Assembly: GCF_900103985.1 (NCBI RefSeq)
Contig: NZ_FNIE01000023.1
Span: 23,380-87,379, forward strand
DNA: 64,000 nt
Direction: 5' to 3'
Source of the DNA: Actinacidiphila guanduensis
GTDB taxonomy: Bacteria > Actinomycetota > Actinomycetes > Streptomycetales > Streptomycetaceae
In this document: piece by piece, positions 1 to 9,386 of the stretch
How the letters are laid out: every line of letters begins with the position of its first letter
Position numbering within the stretch: the first letter of the stretch is position 1
Program-made: the position numbers and the translations under genes
The notes under the pieces: generated by a model
What the model saw: only the letters and a program-made list of their open reading frames with translations
What the model was told of the DNA's origin: nothing
Databases searched by the model: none

Positions 1-164
1 TTGTCCTGCGGGGGCGGCCGGTCCCGTGCGGCCGCTCCGGGGAGGGCGGGATGGCTTGCCGCGTGGAAGACGCACGACGCTGTGAGCCTGACGCGCTTGT
101 TAAGGGAGTGTATCGGCGGTGCCACCGCGCGCCATCGCCGAATTGGCAGGATCACCCGCAAGGG

Positions 165-244
165 TGCGTCGCTTCGTACAAAGGCCGCTCGGGCCTGCGC
201 CTTCCCGCCGGCCGGGGCCCGCGGGAGGTATACGAAGCGACGCA
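165..244 (-). terminator. Inverted repeat downstream of ilvC, likely terminator
   Basis: A perfect 14-bp inverted repeat (arms 165-178 and 231-244, TGCGTCGCTTCGTA and its complement) brackets a GC-rich loop just past the ilvC stop on the minus strand. There is no T-run, as is common in Streptomyces. A role in ending ilvBNC transcription is inferred. Positions 1-164 hold no gene I can support; a minus-strand TACACT near 115-120 might be a -10 box for the next gene to the left (serA in relatives), but this is weak. Confidence 0.45.
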
Positions 245-257
245 TCCGGCGCGGCGG

Positions 258-1256
<999 letters not shown>

Positions 1257-1331
1257 TTCGGGTCTCTCCTTGCTCGGGTTTGGTACGGCCCACCGTACGA
1301 CGGGCGCACGGCGGGGGGTTGCCGGGTCTCG

Positions 1332-1859
1332 CTATGCGGATCGGTCGAGCGCGCGCAGCGAGCGGTCGGTGATGGAGCGGGCGCCGCGGCCGATGGCGAT
1401 GGTGCCGGACTGCACCAGCTCCTTGATGCCGAAGGGCTCCAGCATCTTCAGCATGGCCTCCAGCTTGTCGGCGCCGCCGGTGGCCTCCACGGTGACGGCC
1501 TCGGGCGAGACGTCCACGGTCTTGGCCCGGAAGAGCTGGACGATCTCCACGATCTGCGAGCGCGTCTCGTTGTCGGCGCGCACCTTGACCAGCACCAGCT
1601 CGCGGGCGACGGCCGCGGTGGGATCGAGCTCGACGATCTTGAGCACGTTCACCAGCTTGTTGAGCTGCTTGGTCACCTGTTCCAGTGGCAGCTGGTCCAC
1701 CACGTTGACCACGATGGTGATCCGGGAGATGTCGGGGTGCTCGGTGGTGCCGACGGCCAGGGAGTCGATGTTGAAGCCGCGGCGGGAGAAGAGCGCGGTG
1801 ATCCGGGCGAGGACGCCGGGCTTGTTCTCCACCAGGACGGACAGGGTGTGCTTGGACAT
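1332..1859 (-). CDS. ilvN: Acetolactate synthase small (regulatory) subunit
   Basis: This 175-residue protein is the regulatory subunit that activates the IlvB catalytic subunit and confers valine feedback inhibition. An N-terminal ACT domain is obvious (HTLSVLVENKPGVLARI then FSRRGFNIDSLAVG), followed by the ACT-like C-terminal domain with KTVDVSPEAVTVEATG. Length fits the IlvH/IlvN family. It lies 66 bp after ilvB and 75 bp before ilvC, all on the minus strand, so it is almost surely cotranscribed. The ATG start directly precedes the ACT domain (MSKHTLSVLVE) and agrees with family starts. Confidence 0.96.
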   Translation of the reverse strand: MSKHTLSVLVENKPGVLARITALFSRRGFNIDSLAVGTTEHPDISRITIVVNVVDQLPLEQVTKQLNKLVNVLKIVELDPTAAVARELVLVKVRADNETRSQIVEIVQLFRAKTVDVSPEAVTVEATGGADKLEAMLKMLEPFGIKELVQSGTIAIGRGARSITDRSLRALDRSA

Positions 1860-1925
1860 GGCGGGGGTTCCTCGGTCTGCCGTGCGGTCGGTCGTCGGGT
1901 CTGTCGCGGACTGGCCCTCCCGGGC

Positions 1926-3797
1926 TCAGTCGTCCTCGCCGTCGCCGAAGTCCGGGCGGACGTCGCGGGCGGCCATGATCTCGTCGTTGGAGGTGCCGGC
2001 GGCCACCATCGGCCAGACCATCGCGTCCTCGTGGACGATGAAGTCCACCACGACCGGCCGGTCGTTGATCGCGTTCGCCTTGGCGATCACCGCGTCGAGC
2101 TCGTCCGGGCTCTCGCAGCGCAGGCCCACGCAGCCCATCGCCTCCGCCAGCTTCACGAAGTCCGGCACCCGGGTGCCGCGGTTGCGGATCGACCCCACGC
2201 CCTGGGTGGAGCCGGGCACCGCGTCGGCGCCGTCGTGCAGCACCGTGTTGGAGAACCGCTCGCCGTAGAAGAGGTTCTGCCACTGGCGGACCATGCCCAG
2301 GGCGCCGTTGTTGATGATCGCGACCTTGATCGGGATGTTGTTCAGCGCGCAGGTGGTCAGTTCCTGGTTGGTCATCTGGAAGCAGCCGTCGCCGTCGATC
2401 GCCCACACCGTGGCGTCCGGCCGGCCCGCCTTGGCGCCCATCGCGGCCGGCACCGCGTAGCCCATGGTCCCGGCGCCGCCGGAGTTGAACCAGGTGCCCG
2501 GCTGCTCGTACTTGATGAACTGCGCGGCCCACATCTGGTGCTGGCCCACGCCCGCGGCGAACAGCGTGTTTTCCGGGGCGAGTTCGCCGATCCGCTCGAT
2601 GACCTGCTGCGGGGCGAGGCTGCCGTCGGCCGGCAGGTCGTAGCCGAGCGGGTAGGTGTTGCGCCAGAAGCTCAGCTGCCGCCACCAGTCGGTGTAGTCG
2701 CCGCGGTGCCCGGCCTCGTGGTCGGCCTGCACGGCGACGATCAGGTCGGCCAGCACCTCGCGGGCGTCGCCGACGATCGGCACGTCGGCGATGCGGTTCT
2801 TGGAGATCTCCGCCGGGTCGATGTCGGCGTGCACCACCTTGGCCAGCGGCGCGAAGGTGTCCAGCCGGCCGGTGACCCGGTCGTCGAAGCGGGCGCCGAG
2901 CGCCACGATCAGGTCCGCCTTCTGCAGCGCGGTGACCGCCGAGACGTCGCCGTGCATGCCCGGCATGCCGACGTGCTGCGGGTGGCTGTCGGGGAAGGCG
3001 CCCAGCGCCATCAGGGTCGTCGTCACCGGGGCGCCGGTCAGCTCGGCGAGGATGCGCAGCTCGGCGGTGGCCCGGGCCTTGATCACCCCGCCGCCGACAT
3101 AGAGGACCGGGCGGCGGGCCTCGTTGATCAGCCGGGCCGCCTCGCGGATCTGCTTGGCGTGCGGCTTGGTCACCGGGCGGTAGCCGGGCAGCTCCTGGTG
3201 CGGCGGCCAGGAGAACGTCGTCTCGTTCTGCAGCGCGTCCTTGGCGATGTCCACCAGGACCGGGCCCGGGCGGCCGGTGCTCGCGATGTGGAACGCCTCG
3301 GCGATCGTGCGCGGGATCTCGGCCGCGTCGGTGACCAGGAAGTTGTGCTTGGTGACCGGCATCGTGATGCCGCAGATGTCCGCCTCCTGGAAGGCGTCCG
3401 TGCCGATGGACTTCGAGGCGACCTGGCCGGTGATCGCCACGATCGGCACCGAGTCCATGTGGGCGTCGGCGATCGGCGTCACCAGGTTGGTGGCGCCCGG
3501 GCCCGAGGTCGCCATGCACACCCCGACCTTCCCGGTGGCCTGCGCGTAGCCGGTGGCGGCGTGGCCCGCGCCCTGCTCGTGCCGGACCAGGACGTGGCGC
3601 ACCTTGGCGGAGTCCATCAGCGGGTCGTAGGCCGGCAGGATCGCGCCACCCGGGATGCCGAAGACGGTATCGGCGCCGACGGCCTCCAGCGAGCGGATGA
3701 GGGCCTGGGCGCCGGTCATGCGCTCGGCGGTGGCGGCGGGCGCCGTGCTGCGGGCCCGGCCTTGCGGATGGTGGGACCCGGTGGCCTGCTCGGTCAT
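1926..3797 (-). CDS. ilvB: Acetolactate synthase large (catalytic) subunit
   Basis: A ThDP-dependent enzyme condensing pyruvate with pyruvate or 2-oxobutyrate, the first common step of branched-chain amino acid synthesis. The N-terminal PYR domain has the catalytic glutamate in VRHEQGAGHAATG. The C-terminal domain has the ThDP motif GDGCFQMTNQELTTCALNN. The frame is open upstream to 4022, but that part crosses the attenuator hairpin and leader peptide. I place the start at ATG 3797 (MTEQATGSHH), preceded by a purine-rich AGAGAAGAGAAG site, giving 623 residues, normal for the family. It is first gene of ilvBNC and lies behind a transcription attenuator. Confidence 0.96.
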   Translation of the reverse strand: MTEQATGSHHPQGRARSTAPAATAERMTGAQALIRSLEAVGADTVFGIPGGAILPAYDPLMDSAKVRHVLVRHEQGAGHAATGYAQATGKVGVCMATSGPGATNLVTPIADAHMDSVPIVAITGQVASKSIGTDAFQEADICGITMPVTKHNFLVTDAAEIPRTIAEAFHIASTGRPGPVLVDIAKDALQNETTFSWPPHQELPGYRPVTKPHAKQIREAARLINEARRPVLYVGGGVIKARATAELRILAELTGAPVTTTLMALGAFPDSHPQHVGMPGMHGDVSAVTALQKADLIVALGARFDDRVTGRLDTFAPLAKVVHADIDPAEISKNRIADVPIVGDAREVLADLIVAVQADHEAGHRGDYTDWWRQLSFWRNTYPLGYDLPADGSLAPQQVIERIGELAPENTLFAAGVGQHQMWAAQFIKYEQPGTWFNSGGAGTMGYAVPAAMGAKAGRPDATVWAIDGDGCFQMTNQELTTCALNNIPIKVAIINNGALGMVRQWQNLFYGERFSNTVLHDGADAVPGSTQGVGSIRNRGTRVPDFVKLAEAMGCVGLRCESPDELDAVIAKANAINDRPVVVDFIVHEDAMVWPMVAAGTSNDEIMAARDVRPDFGDGEDD

Positions 3798-3852
3798 CTG
3801 CGTTCTCTTCTCTTCTCTCGAAGATGAGGGTTTTCTTTGGGTACCGGACAAC

Positions 3853-3886
3853 AAAAAACCCCTCGTGCCGTCAGGCAAGCGAGGGG
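3853..3886 (-). terminator. Attenuator terminator of the ilvBNC leader
   Basis: Read on the minus strand, CCCCTCG (3886-3880) pairs with CGAGGGG (3865-3859), extended by an inner TGCC/GGCA stem, and is followed at once by TTTTTT (3858-3853). A real U-tract is rare at this GC content. It sits 33 nt after the stop of a 13-codon leader peptide containing Ile-Leu-Val-Leu and about 55 nt before ilvB. This is the layout of ribosome-mediated transcription attenuation: starvation for branched-chain aminoacyl-tRNA would stall the leader ribosome and favour an antiterminator. The alternative pairing was not worked out. Confidence 0.85.
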
Positions 3887-3919
3887 AGCGCGCCGGTGCG
3901 AGCGAGGAGTGGGCCTCGA

Positions 3920-3961
3920 TCAGCCGACGCGCTTTCCAAGTACGAGGATTCGGGTGCGCAT
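3920..3961 (-). CDS. ilv operon leader peptide MRTRILVLGKRVG
   Basis: A 13-codon frame starts at ATG 3961 and ends at TGA 3922-3920, with a strong GGAGGAGGG ribosome binding site 7-10 nt upstream. The encoded peptide has the run Ile-Leu-Val-Leu followed by a later Val, exactly the amino acids made by the downstream operon. From memory, closely similar peptides precede ilvB in other Streptomyces. Its job is to sense charged tRNA for Ile, Leu and Val; the peptide itself need have no function. The ATG lies only 32 bp past the cdgE stop codon. Confidence 0.85.
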   Translation of the reverse strand: MRTRILVLGKRVG

Positions 3962-3993
3962 GGCCCGACCCTCCTCCCGCGCCTGGGCGAGTG

Positions 3994-6900
3994 TCAAGCC
4001 GGCGGGACGGGCGTCTCAGCATTCGAACGCCTCGGCAGGGGCGGCAGGGGGCGCGCGACGACCTGTTCGCGCCGGTGGTCCCGGGCCGGATCGCGGCCGT
4101 CCCGGCCGTCGCGGCTGTCGTATTCGGCCTGCCGCGGCACGGGGTAGCAGCCGCGGCCCAGCGAGCCGCGCAGCGGCTTCTCCTCCAGCGGCCCGGAGAA
4201 GGCCATGCCCAGGCCCGCCACGCAGCCCATCTCGCGCATCGCTAGCAGTTGCTCGGGCCGGTCGATGCCATCGGCGACGGTGCGGATGCCGAGGTCGGTG
4301 GCGATCCCGACCAGCCCGCGGGTGATCTTGTGCTGGCGGGTGGACTCCACCACTCCTTCGGTGAAGGCGCGGTCGAGCTTGATGACGTCCACCGGCAGCG
4401 TGCGCAGCACGCCCAGCGAGCCACCCGGCGAGCCGGGGCCGGCGGCGAAGCCGGCCAGGGCGATCCGCACCCCGAGGCGGCGCAGCCCGGCGAGCCGGTG
4501 CTCCAGCTCCTGCAGGGTCGCCTGCGGGTCGGCGCCGGCCACTTCGACGACCAGACAGCCGGGCGGCAGCTCGTGCCGCGCGAGCAGGTGCTCGATGCCG
4601 CGGGCGGGCGGGTCGCGGTGGAGCAGCCGGCGCAGCGGCAGCCGTACGGTGACGGGGACCCGGTGGCCGGCGCCGTAGCGCTGCGCCGCCTGCTCGACGG
4701 CCTGTTCGAGCAGCCACCACCCCATGTCTAAGCCGCGGTCGCGCTGCAGGTCGCCGTGGAGGAACTCGGCGGGGGTGAAGAGTATGCCCTGCGAGGAGCG
4801 CCAGCGGGCGCGGGCCTCCAGGCCGGTGACGCGGCCGCTGGACAGCTCGACGACGGGCTGGTGGAGCAGGGTGAACTCGCCGTCGTCCAGCGCCTTCCTG
4901 ACCCGGCCGGCCAGCTCGTGCCGACGGACGGCGTCGGCCTGCAGTTGCGGGCTGTACAGCTCGACGCGGCCCTTGCCGGCCTGCTTGGCCCGGTACATCG
5001 CGAGGTCGGCGTGGCGCATGACATCGGCGGGGGTGCTGCCGGGCTCGGCGAAGGCGACGCCGATGCTGGCGCCGACCCGCACCTCGATGCCGTCCACCCG
5101 GTAGGGCTCGGACAGGGCCGCGCGCAGCCGCTCGGCGATGTCGCGGACCCGGGCCTCACCGCTCGGGGTGCCGGTGGGGCCGCTGCCGGGGGTGCCGCCC
5201 GGGTCGGTGCTCTGGGCGGAGGGGCCGGCCCCGGCCGGTTCGGCGGCGAGCCGGGCGCCGGAGCCGGGCGCGGGGCCCGCGGGGGCGGTGACGCACTCGG
5301 CGGGGCGGGGGTGCGGGATGGGGCCGGTGTCGGGGCCCGAGACGAGGGCGGCGAACTCGTCGCCGCCGAGCCGGGCGGCGATGTCGGTGGCCCGCAGGGT
5401 CTCGCGCAGCCGCCGGGCGGCCTGGACGAGCAGGTCGTCGCCTGCCTGGTGGCCCACCGTGTCGTTGACCTCCTTGAAGCCGTCGAGGTCGACGTAGAGC
5501 ACGGCGGCTGTCTGGTCGCCGGAGCGGCGGCCGCCGACCGCGCGGCCGAGCCGGTCCAGGAACAGCGCGCGGTTGGGCAGGTCGGTAAGCGGGTCGTGCG
5601 AGGCGTTGTGCTGCAACTGGGCCTGCAGCCGCACCCGTTCGGTGATGTCGCGGCTGTTGAAGATCAGGCCGCCCTGGTAGCGGGTGACGCTGGACTCCAC
5701 GGTGAGCCAGCCGGGGCGCTGCTCGGGCCGGCCGGCGGCCGCGGCGGGGCGGCCGGAGCGGATGCGGCACTCGATGCGGGTGGCCGGCTCGTCGGCGGGC
5801 TGGGCGGCCAGGAAGCGGCGCACCTCGTGCAGCACCCGGCCGAGGTCGTCGGGGTGGATGTGCGCGGCGAGCTCGGTGCCGATCATCTCGGCGGGGTCCC
5901 GCCCGTAGACCCCCTGGGCGGCGGGGCTGACGTAGCGCAGCACCCCGTTGGGCGCGGCGATCATGATGACGTCGCTGGAGCCCTGCACCAGGGAGCGGAA
6001 GTGGCTTTCCTTGTGGGCGAGTTCCTGGGTGAGTGCGATGTTGTCCAGCAGCATGATGCCCTGGCGGACGATGAGGGCGAGCACCACGGTGCAGCCGGTG
6101 GAGAGCACCACCCGGTCGCACCTCTGGCCGGTGATCACGGTGGACAGGATGCTCAACGTGCAGACGCCGGCGGCCAGGTACGGCGTCAGGGCGGTCAGCG
6201 AGGTGGCGACCCGGCGGGTGGCGGCCGAGCGGCGGGCGGGGTGCCGGCGCGGGTCGACCCAGGGCGCGTACGCCATCAGCAGGCTGGCGGCGAACCAGCC
6301 GGCGTCGAGCACCTGGCCCGAGCGGTAGTGGGCGCGCAGCAGCGGGGAGGTGAACAGCGCGTCGCACAGCACGGTGAGGGCGAGGGCGGCCAGCGCGGTG
6401 TTTACCGCCGCCCGGTTCACCCCCGAGCGCCGGAAGTGCAGCGCGAGCACCATGCTCACCAGCACGATGTCCAGCAGCGGGTAGGCGAGCGAGAGCGCGA
6501 GGCGGGCGGTGCTCGGTCCGTCGATGGCGGCGGTGCGGGCCAGCGCGAGGCTCCAGGACAAGGTGAGCAGCGAGCCGCCGATCAGCCAGGTGTCCAGCGC
6601 CAGGCAGACCCAACCGGCCCTGGTCACCGGCCGCTTGGCCAGCACCAGCAGCCCGATGATGGCCGGCGGGGCGAACAGCAGGAAGCAGAAGTCGGCGGCG
6701 GAGGTCTGCGGCACCGGGCGGTGCAGCACCACCTCGTACCATCCCCAGATGGCGTTGCCCAGGGCGGTCATCGAGGAGGAGAAGGCGAACAGCAGCCAGG
6801 CCAGGCGGTGCGGGCCGTCGGCCCCGCGGCCGTAGAGCAGGGCGGAGACGGCGGCGGCCGCGGCGGCCCCGGAGAGCCCGAAGTCGCCCATGAACAGCGC

Positions 6901-7122
6901 CACCTGCTCGCTGCCCCAGCCCAGCACGGCGCCCGTGGTGTAGCCGCCGCACAGCACGGCGAGCAGCACCTGGGGCAGCAGTCCGGTACGCCAGGCGGTG
7001 GTGGTGCGCACCGCCGGCACCGCTTCGCCGGTGCTCACGGTGTGCTCCGCCGGGCCGTGGTGCGCGGGTGCCGCGCCGCCCGGAGGTGCGTCCGGTCGGG
7101 CATCGCCGCTCACCCCCCTCAC
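3994..7122 (-). CDS. cdgE: Membrane PAS-GGDEF-degenerate EAL protein, CdgE-like diguanylate cyclase
   Basis: A 1042-residue c-di-GMP protein. Residues 45-355 hold about nine hydrophobic segments (a membrane sensor region), 370-495 a PAS domain, 500-715 a GGDEF domain and 740-985 an EAL domain. The cyclase site GGDEF (586-590) is intact and an RxxD inhibitory site (RATD, 577-580) lies at the standard distance. A low-complexity Pro/Gly/Ala insert (about 598-655) interrupts the GGDEF domain. The EAL half is degenerate: EAL is EAR (769-771) and the DDFGTG position reads AGFAAG. I predict cyclase but no phosphodiesterase activity. Position next to ilvB matches CdgE (SCO5511), recalled from memory. 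GTG starts at 7122 and 7113 are both possible. Confidence 0.88.
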   Translation of the reverse strand: MRGVSGDARPDAPPGGAAPAHHGPAEHTVSTGEAVPAVRTTTAWRTGLLPQVLLAVLCGGYTTGAVLGWGSEQVALFMGDFGLSGAAAAAAVSALLYGRGADGPHRLAWLLFAFSSSMTALGNAIWGWYEVVLHRPVPQTSAADFCFLLFAPPAIIGLLVLAKRPVTRAGWVCLALDTWLIGGSLLTLSWSLALARTAAIDGPSTARLALSLAYPLLDIVLVSMVLALHFRRSGVNRAAVNTALAALALTVLCDALFTSPLLRAHYRSGQVLDAGWFAASLLMAYAPWVDPRRHPARRSAATRRVATSLTALTPYLAAGVCTLSILSTVITGQRCDRVVLSTGCTVVLALIVRQGIMLLDNIALTQELAHKESHFRSLVQGSSDVIMIAAPNGVLRYVSPAAQGVYGRDPAEMIGTELAAHIHPDDLGRVLHEVRRFLAAQPADEPATRIECRIRSGRPAAAAGRPEQRPGWLTVESSVTRYQGGLIFNSRDITERVRLQAQLQHNASHDPLTDLPNRALFLDRLGRAVGGRRSGDQTAAVLYVDLDGFKEVNDTVGHQAGDDLLVQAARRLRETLRATDIAARLGGDEFAALVSGPDTGPIPHPRPAECVTAPAGPAPGSGARLAAEPAGAGPSAQSTDPGGTPGSGPTGTPSGEARVRDIAERLRAALSEPYRVDGIEVRVGASIGVAFAEPGSTPADVMRHADLAMYRAKQAGKGRVELYSPQLQADAVRRHELAGRVRKALDDGEFTLLHQPVVELSSGRVTGLEARARWRSSQGILFTPAEFLHGDLQRDRGLDMGWWLLEQAVEQAAQRYGAGHRVPVTVRLPLRRLLHRDPPARGIEHLLARHELPPGCLVVEVAGADPQATLQELEHRLAGLRRLGVRIALAGFAAGPGSPGGSLGVLRTLPVDVIKLDRAFTEGVVESTRQHKITRGLVGIATDLGIRTVADGIDRPEQLLAMREMGCVAGLGMAFSGPLEEKPLRGSLGRGCYPVPRQAEYDSRDGRDGRDPARDHRREQVVARPLPPLPRRSNAETPVPPA

Positions 7123-7285
7123 TCAAGTCGTCGTCGCCAACGCCGTGTCCGTGTCGTTCGGTCACAACGTGCCCCCGTATGCCGACGATACACCAGATTG
7201 GTCACTCTGGGACAGGGACTTTCTACTGTGCGTAACCATCTGGGGGCCGCCGGCCACCGCCCGCAGCCGGGGCGGAGCGGCGCCG

Positions 7286-8278
7286 TCAGCTCACGGCGAC
7301 GGTGTTCTCCAGCGGTTCGCCTGCGGCGAACCGCCGCAACTGGGCCGCCACCAGGCGCTTTGCGCGCGGCAGGAAGGCCGAGGTGCTGCCCCCGACGTGC
7401 GGGCTGATGAGCACGCCGGGCGCGTGCCAGAGCGGGTGGCCGGCCGGCAGCGGCTCGGGGTCGGTGACGTCCAGGGCCGCGGTCAGCCGGCCCGATTCGG
7501 TCTCGGCGAGCAGCGCCTTGGTGTCCACCACCGGCCCGCGGGCGACGTTCACCAGCAGGGCGCCGTCCTTCAGGGCGGCCAGGAAGGCCGCGTTGACCAG
7601 GCCGCGGGTCTGCTCGGTGAGCGGCGTGGTGAGCACCACGACGTCGGCCGCGGGCAGCAGCCCCGGCAGGTCCGCCATGGCGTGCACCGGGCCGCGCGGC
7701 GACTGCCGGGCGCTGCGGGCGACCCGGTCCACCGCGCACTCGAAGGGGATCAGCCGCTCCTCGACCGCGGCGCCGATCGAGCCGTAGCCGACGATGAGCA
7801 CCCGGCGGTCGGCGAGCGCAGGGTAGAAGCCGGAGTACCACTTCTCGTTGTCCTGGCCGCGCACGAAGCGGGGGATGCCGCGCAGCGCGGACAGGGTGAG
7901 GGTCAGGGCGAGTTCGGCGGTGCTGGCCTCGTGCACCCCGCGGGCGTTGCACACGCTGGTGCCGGGCGGCAGCTGGCCCAGGTGCGGCAGGATGTGGTCC
8001 ACGCCGGCGCTGAGCGTCTGCACCACGCGCAGGTTGCGCATCCGCGGCAGCGGCCGGGGCCCCACGGTGAAGCCGCTCGCGTACGGGACGACGTAGAAGA
8101 CCGCTTCCGCGGGGTCGCCGGGGAAGTCCTCGTCCCCGTCCCAGAACAGGTAGGCGAAGTCGTCGGGCAGTCCGTCGATGTCCTGCGGCGGCAGGGACAG
8201 CCACACCTGGGGCCGGCCGTCGGGTGCCTGCGGAGTGCTCGGGCCTGCTGCGCCGTGGTTTCGGGTCGTGTCGGTCAT
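7286..8278 (-). CDS. D-isomer-specific 2-hydroxyacid dehydrogenase
   Basis: A 330-residue NAD(P)-dependent oxidoreductase of the SerA/glyoxylate reductase superfamily, acting on an unknown 2-hydroxy or 2-keto acid in the cytoplasm. It shows the Rossmann motif VGYGSIG, the catalytic Arg in VNVARGPVVD, the Glu in DVTDPEPLPAGHPLW and the His in SPHVGGST. The chosen ATG 8278 (MTDTTRNHG) precedes a non-conserved linker. No Shine-Dalgarno sequence lies in front of it on this strand, so the mRNA may be leaderless; the AGGAGG nearby is on the other strand. The gene is divergent from an aldo/keto reductase 48 bp away. Substrate cannot be assigned. Confidence 0.9.
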   Translation of the reverse strand: MTDTTRNHGAAGPSTPQAPDGRPQVWLSLPPQDIDGLPDDFAYLFWDGDEDFPGDPAEAVFYVVPYASGFTVGPRPLPRMRNLRVVQTLSAGVDHILPHLGQLPPGTSVCNARGVHEASTAELALTLTLSALRGIPRFVRGQDNEKWYSGFYPALADRRVLIVGYGSIGAAVEERLIPFECAVDRVARSARQSPRGPVHAMADLPGLLPAADVVVLTTPLTEQTRGLVNAAFLAALKDGALLVNVARGPVVDTKALLAETESGRLTAALDVTDPEPLPAGHPLWHAPGVLISPHVGGSTSAFLPRAKRLVAAQLRRFAAGEPLENTVAVS

Positions 8279-8326
8279 GGTCAGGAGGCTATGGCACAGT
8301 GGGGCGGCGCAAGGAGGTCGTGACGG

Positions 8327-9316
8327 GTGGAGCGCAGGACGGTCGGGGCGACGGCGCTCACGGTGGGTGCGGTGGGCCTGGGGTGCATGCCGATGAGCTG
8401 GGCGTACACCGCCTCCCGGCGGGACGGCGAGGAGTCGGTGCGCGCCGTGCACACCGCGCTGGACCACGGCGTGACCCTGCTGGACACCGCCGACATGTAC
8501 GGCCCGTTCACCAACGAGCTGCTGCTGGGGCGGGTGTTGCGCGAGCGGCGCTCCGATGCCTTCGTCGCCACCAAGTGCGGGCTGCTCGTCGGCGAGCAGC
8601 ACCTGGTCGCCAACGGCCGTCCCTCGTACGTGCGCAGGGCCTGCGACGCCTCACTGCGGCGGCTGCAGACCGAGGTGATCGACCTGTACCTGCTGCACCG
8701 GGTGGATCCCGAGGTGCCGGTGGAGGAGACCTGGGGCGCGATGGCCGAACTGGTCGCCGCGGGCAAGGTGCGGGCGCTGGGGATGTCCGCGGTGGGCGCG
8801 CACGGCGGGCGGCGCGGCCGGCACCGGTACGAGGAGACGCTGCGTCATCTGGCCCGCGCGCAGCAGGTGTTCCCGGTGGCGGCGGTGCAGGCGGAGCTGT
8901 CGGTGTGGGCGCGCGAGGCGCTGGCCGAGCTGCTGCCGTGGTGCGCGGCCAGAGGAGTGGGGTTCCTGGCGGCGATGCCGCTGGGCAGCGGGTACCTGAC
9001 CGGCACCCTCACCCCGGGCCAGGGCTTCGAGCCGGACGACCCCCGGGCCCGGCACCCGCGCTTCACCGCCGAGATGATGGCCGCGAACCAGCCGGTGGTG
9101 GCGGGCCTGCGCCGGGTGGCCGCCCGCCACGGCGCGACGCCGGGGCAGGCGGCGCTGGCCTGGGCGCTGGCGCAGCACCCCAGCGTGGTGCCGGTGCCGG
9201 GCACGAAGACGGCCCGGTACGCCGCGGAGAACGCGGGCGCGGCGCGGTTGCGCCTGACCCCGGCCGACCTGGCGGAGATCTCGGCGCTGCCGCAGGGGCG
9301 CGGCTCCTGGGACTGA
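8327..9316 (+). CDS. Aldo/keto reductase
   Basis: A 329-residue NADPH-dependent aldo/keto reductase with a TIM-barrel fold. The catalytic tetrad is visible: Asp and Tyr in LLDTADMYGPFTNE, Lys in VATKCGLLV and His in LYLLHRVDPEVP. The C-terminal cofactor segment VPVPGTKTARYAAENAGA is typical of AKR families 11-13. The start is GTG 8327, with AAGGAGG (8311-8317) nine bases upstream. It is divergent from the 2-hydroxyacid dehydrogenase, so the 48-bp spacer must hold both start regions. The substrate is unknown. Confidence 0.93.
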   Translation: MERRTVGATALTVGAVGLGCMPMSWAYTASRRDGEESVRAVHTALDHGVTLLDTADMYGPFTNELLLGRVLRERRSDAFVATKCGLLVGEQHLVANGRPSYVRRACDASLRRLQTEVIDLYLLHRVDPEVPVEETWGAMAELVAAGKVRALGMSAVGAHGGRRGRHRYEETLRHLARAQQVFPVAAVQAELSVWAREALAELLPWCAARGVGFLAAMPLGSGYLTGTLTPGQGFEPDDPRARHPRFTAEMMAANQPVVAGLRRVAARHGATPGQAALAWALAQHPSVVPVPGTKTARYAAENAGAARLRLTPADLAEISALPQGRGSWD

Positions 9317-9386
9317 CCGCGCTGCGGATCCCCGGTGTGGTGTGCTTGGCTGGGACGGGGGCACGGCCACGGTGCGGGAGTTGACG

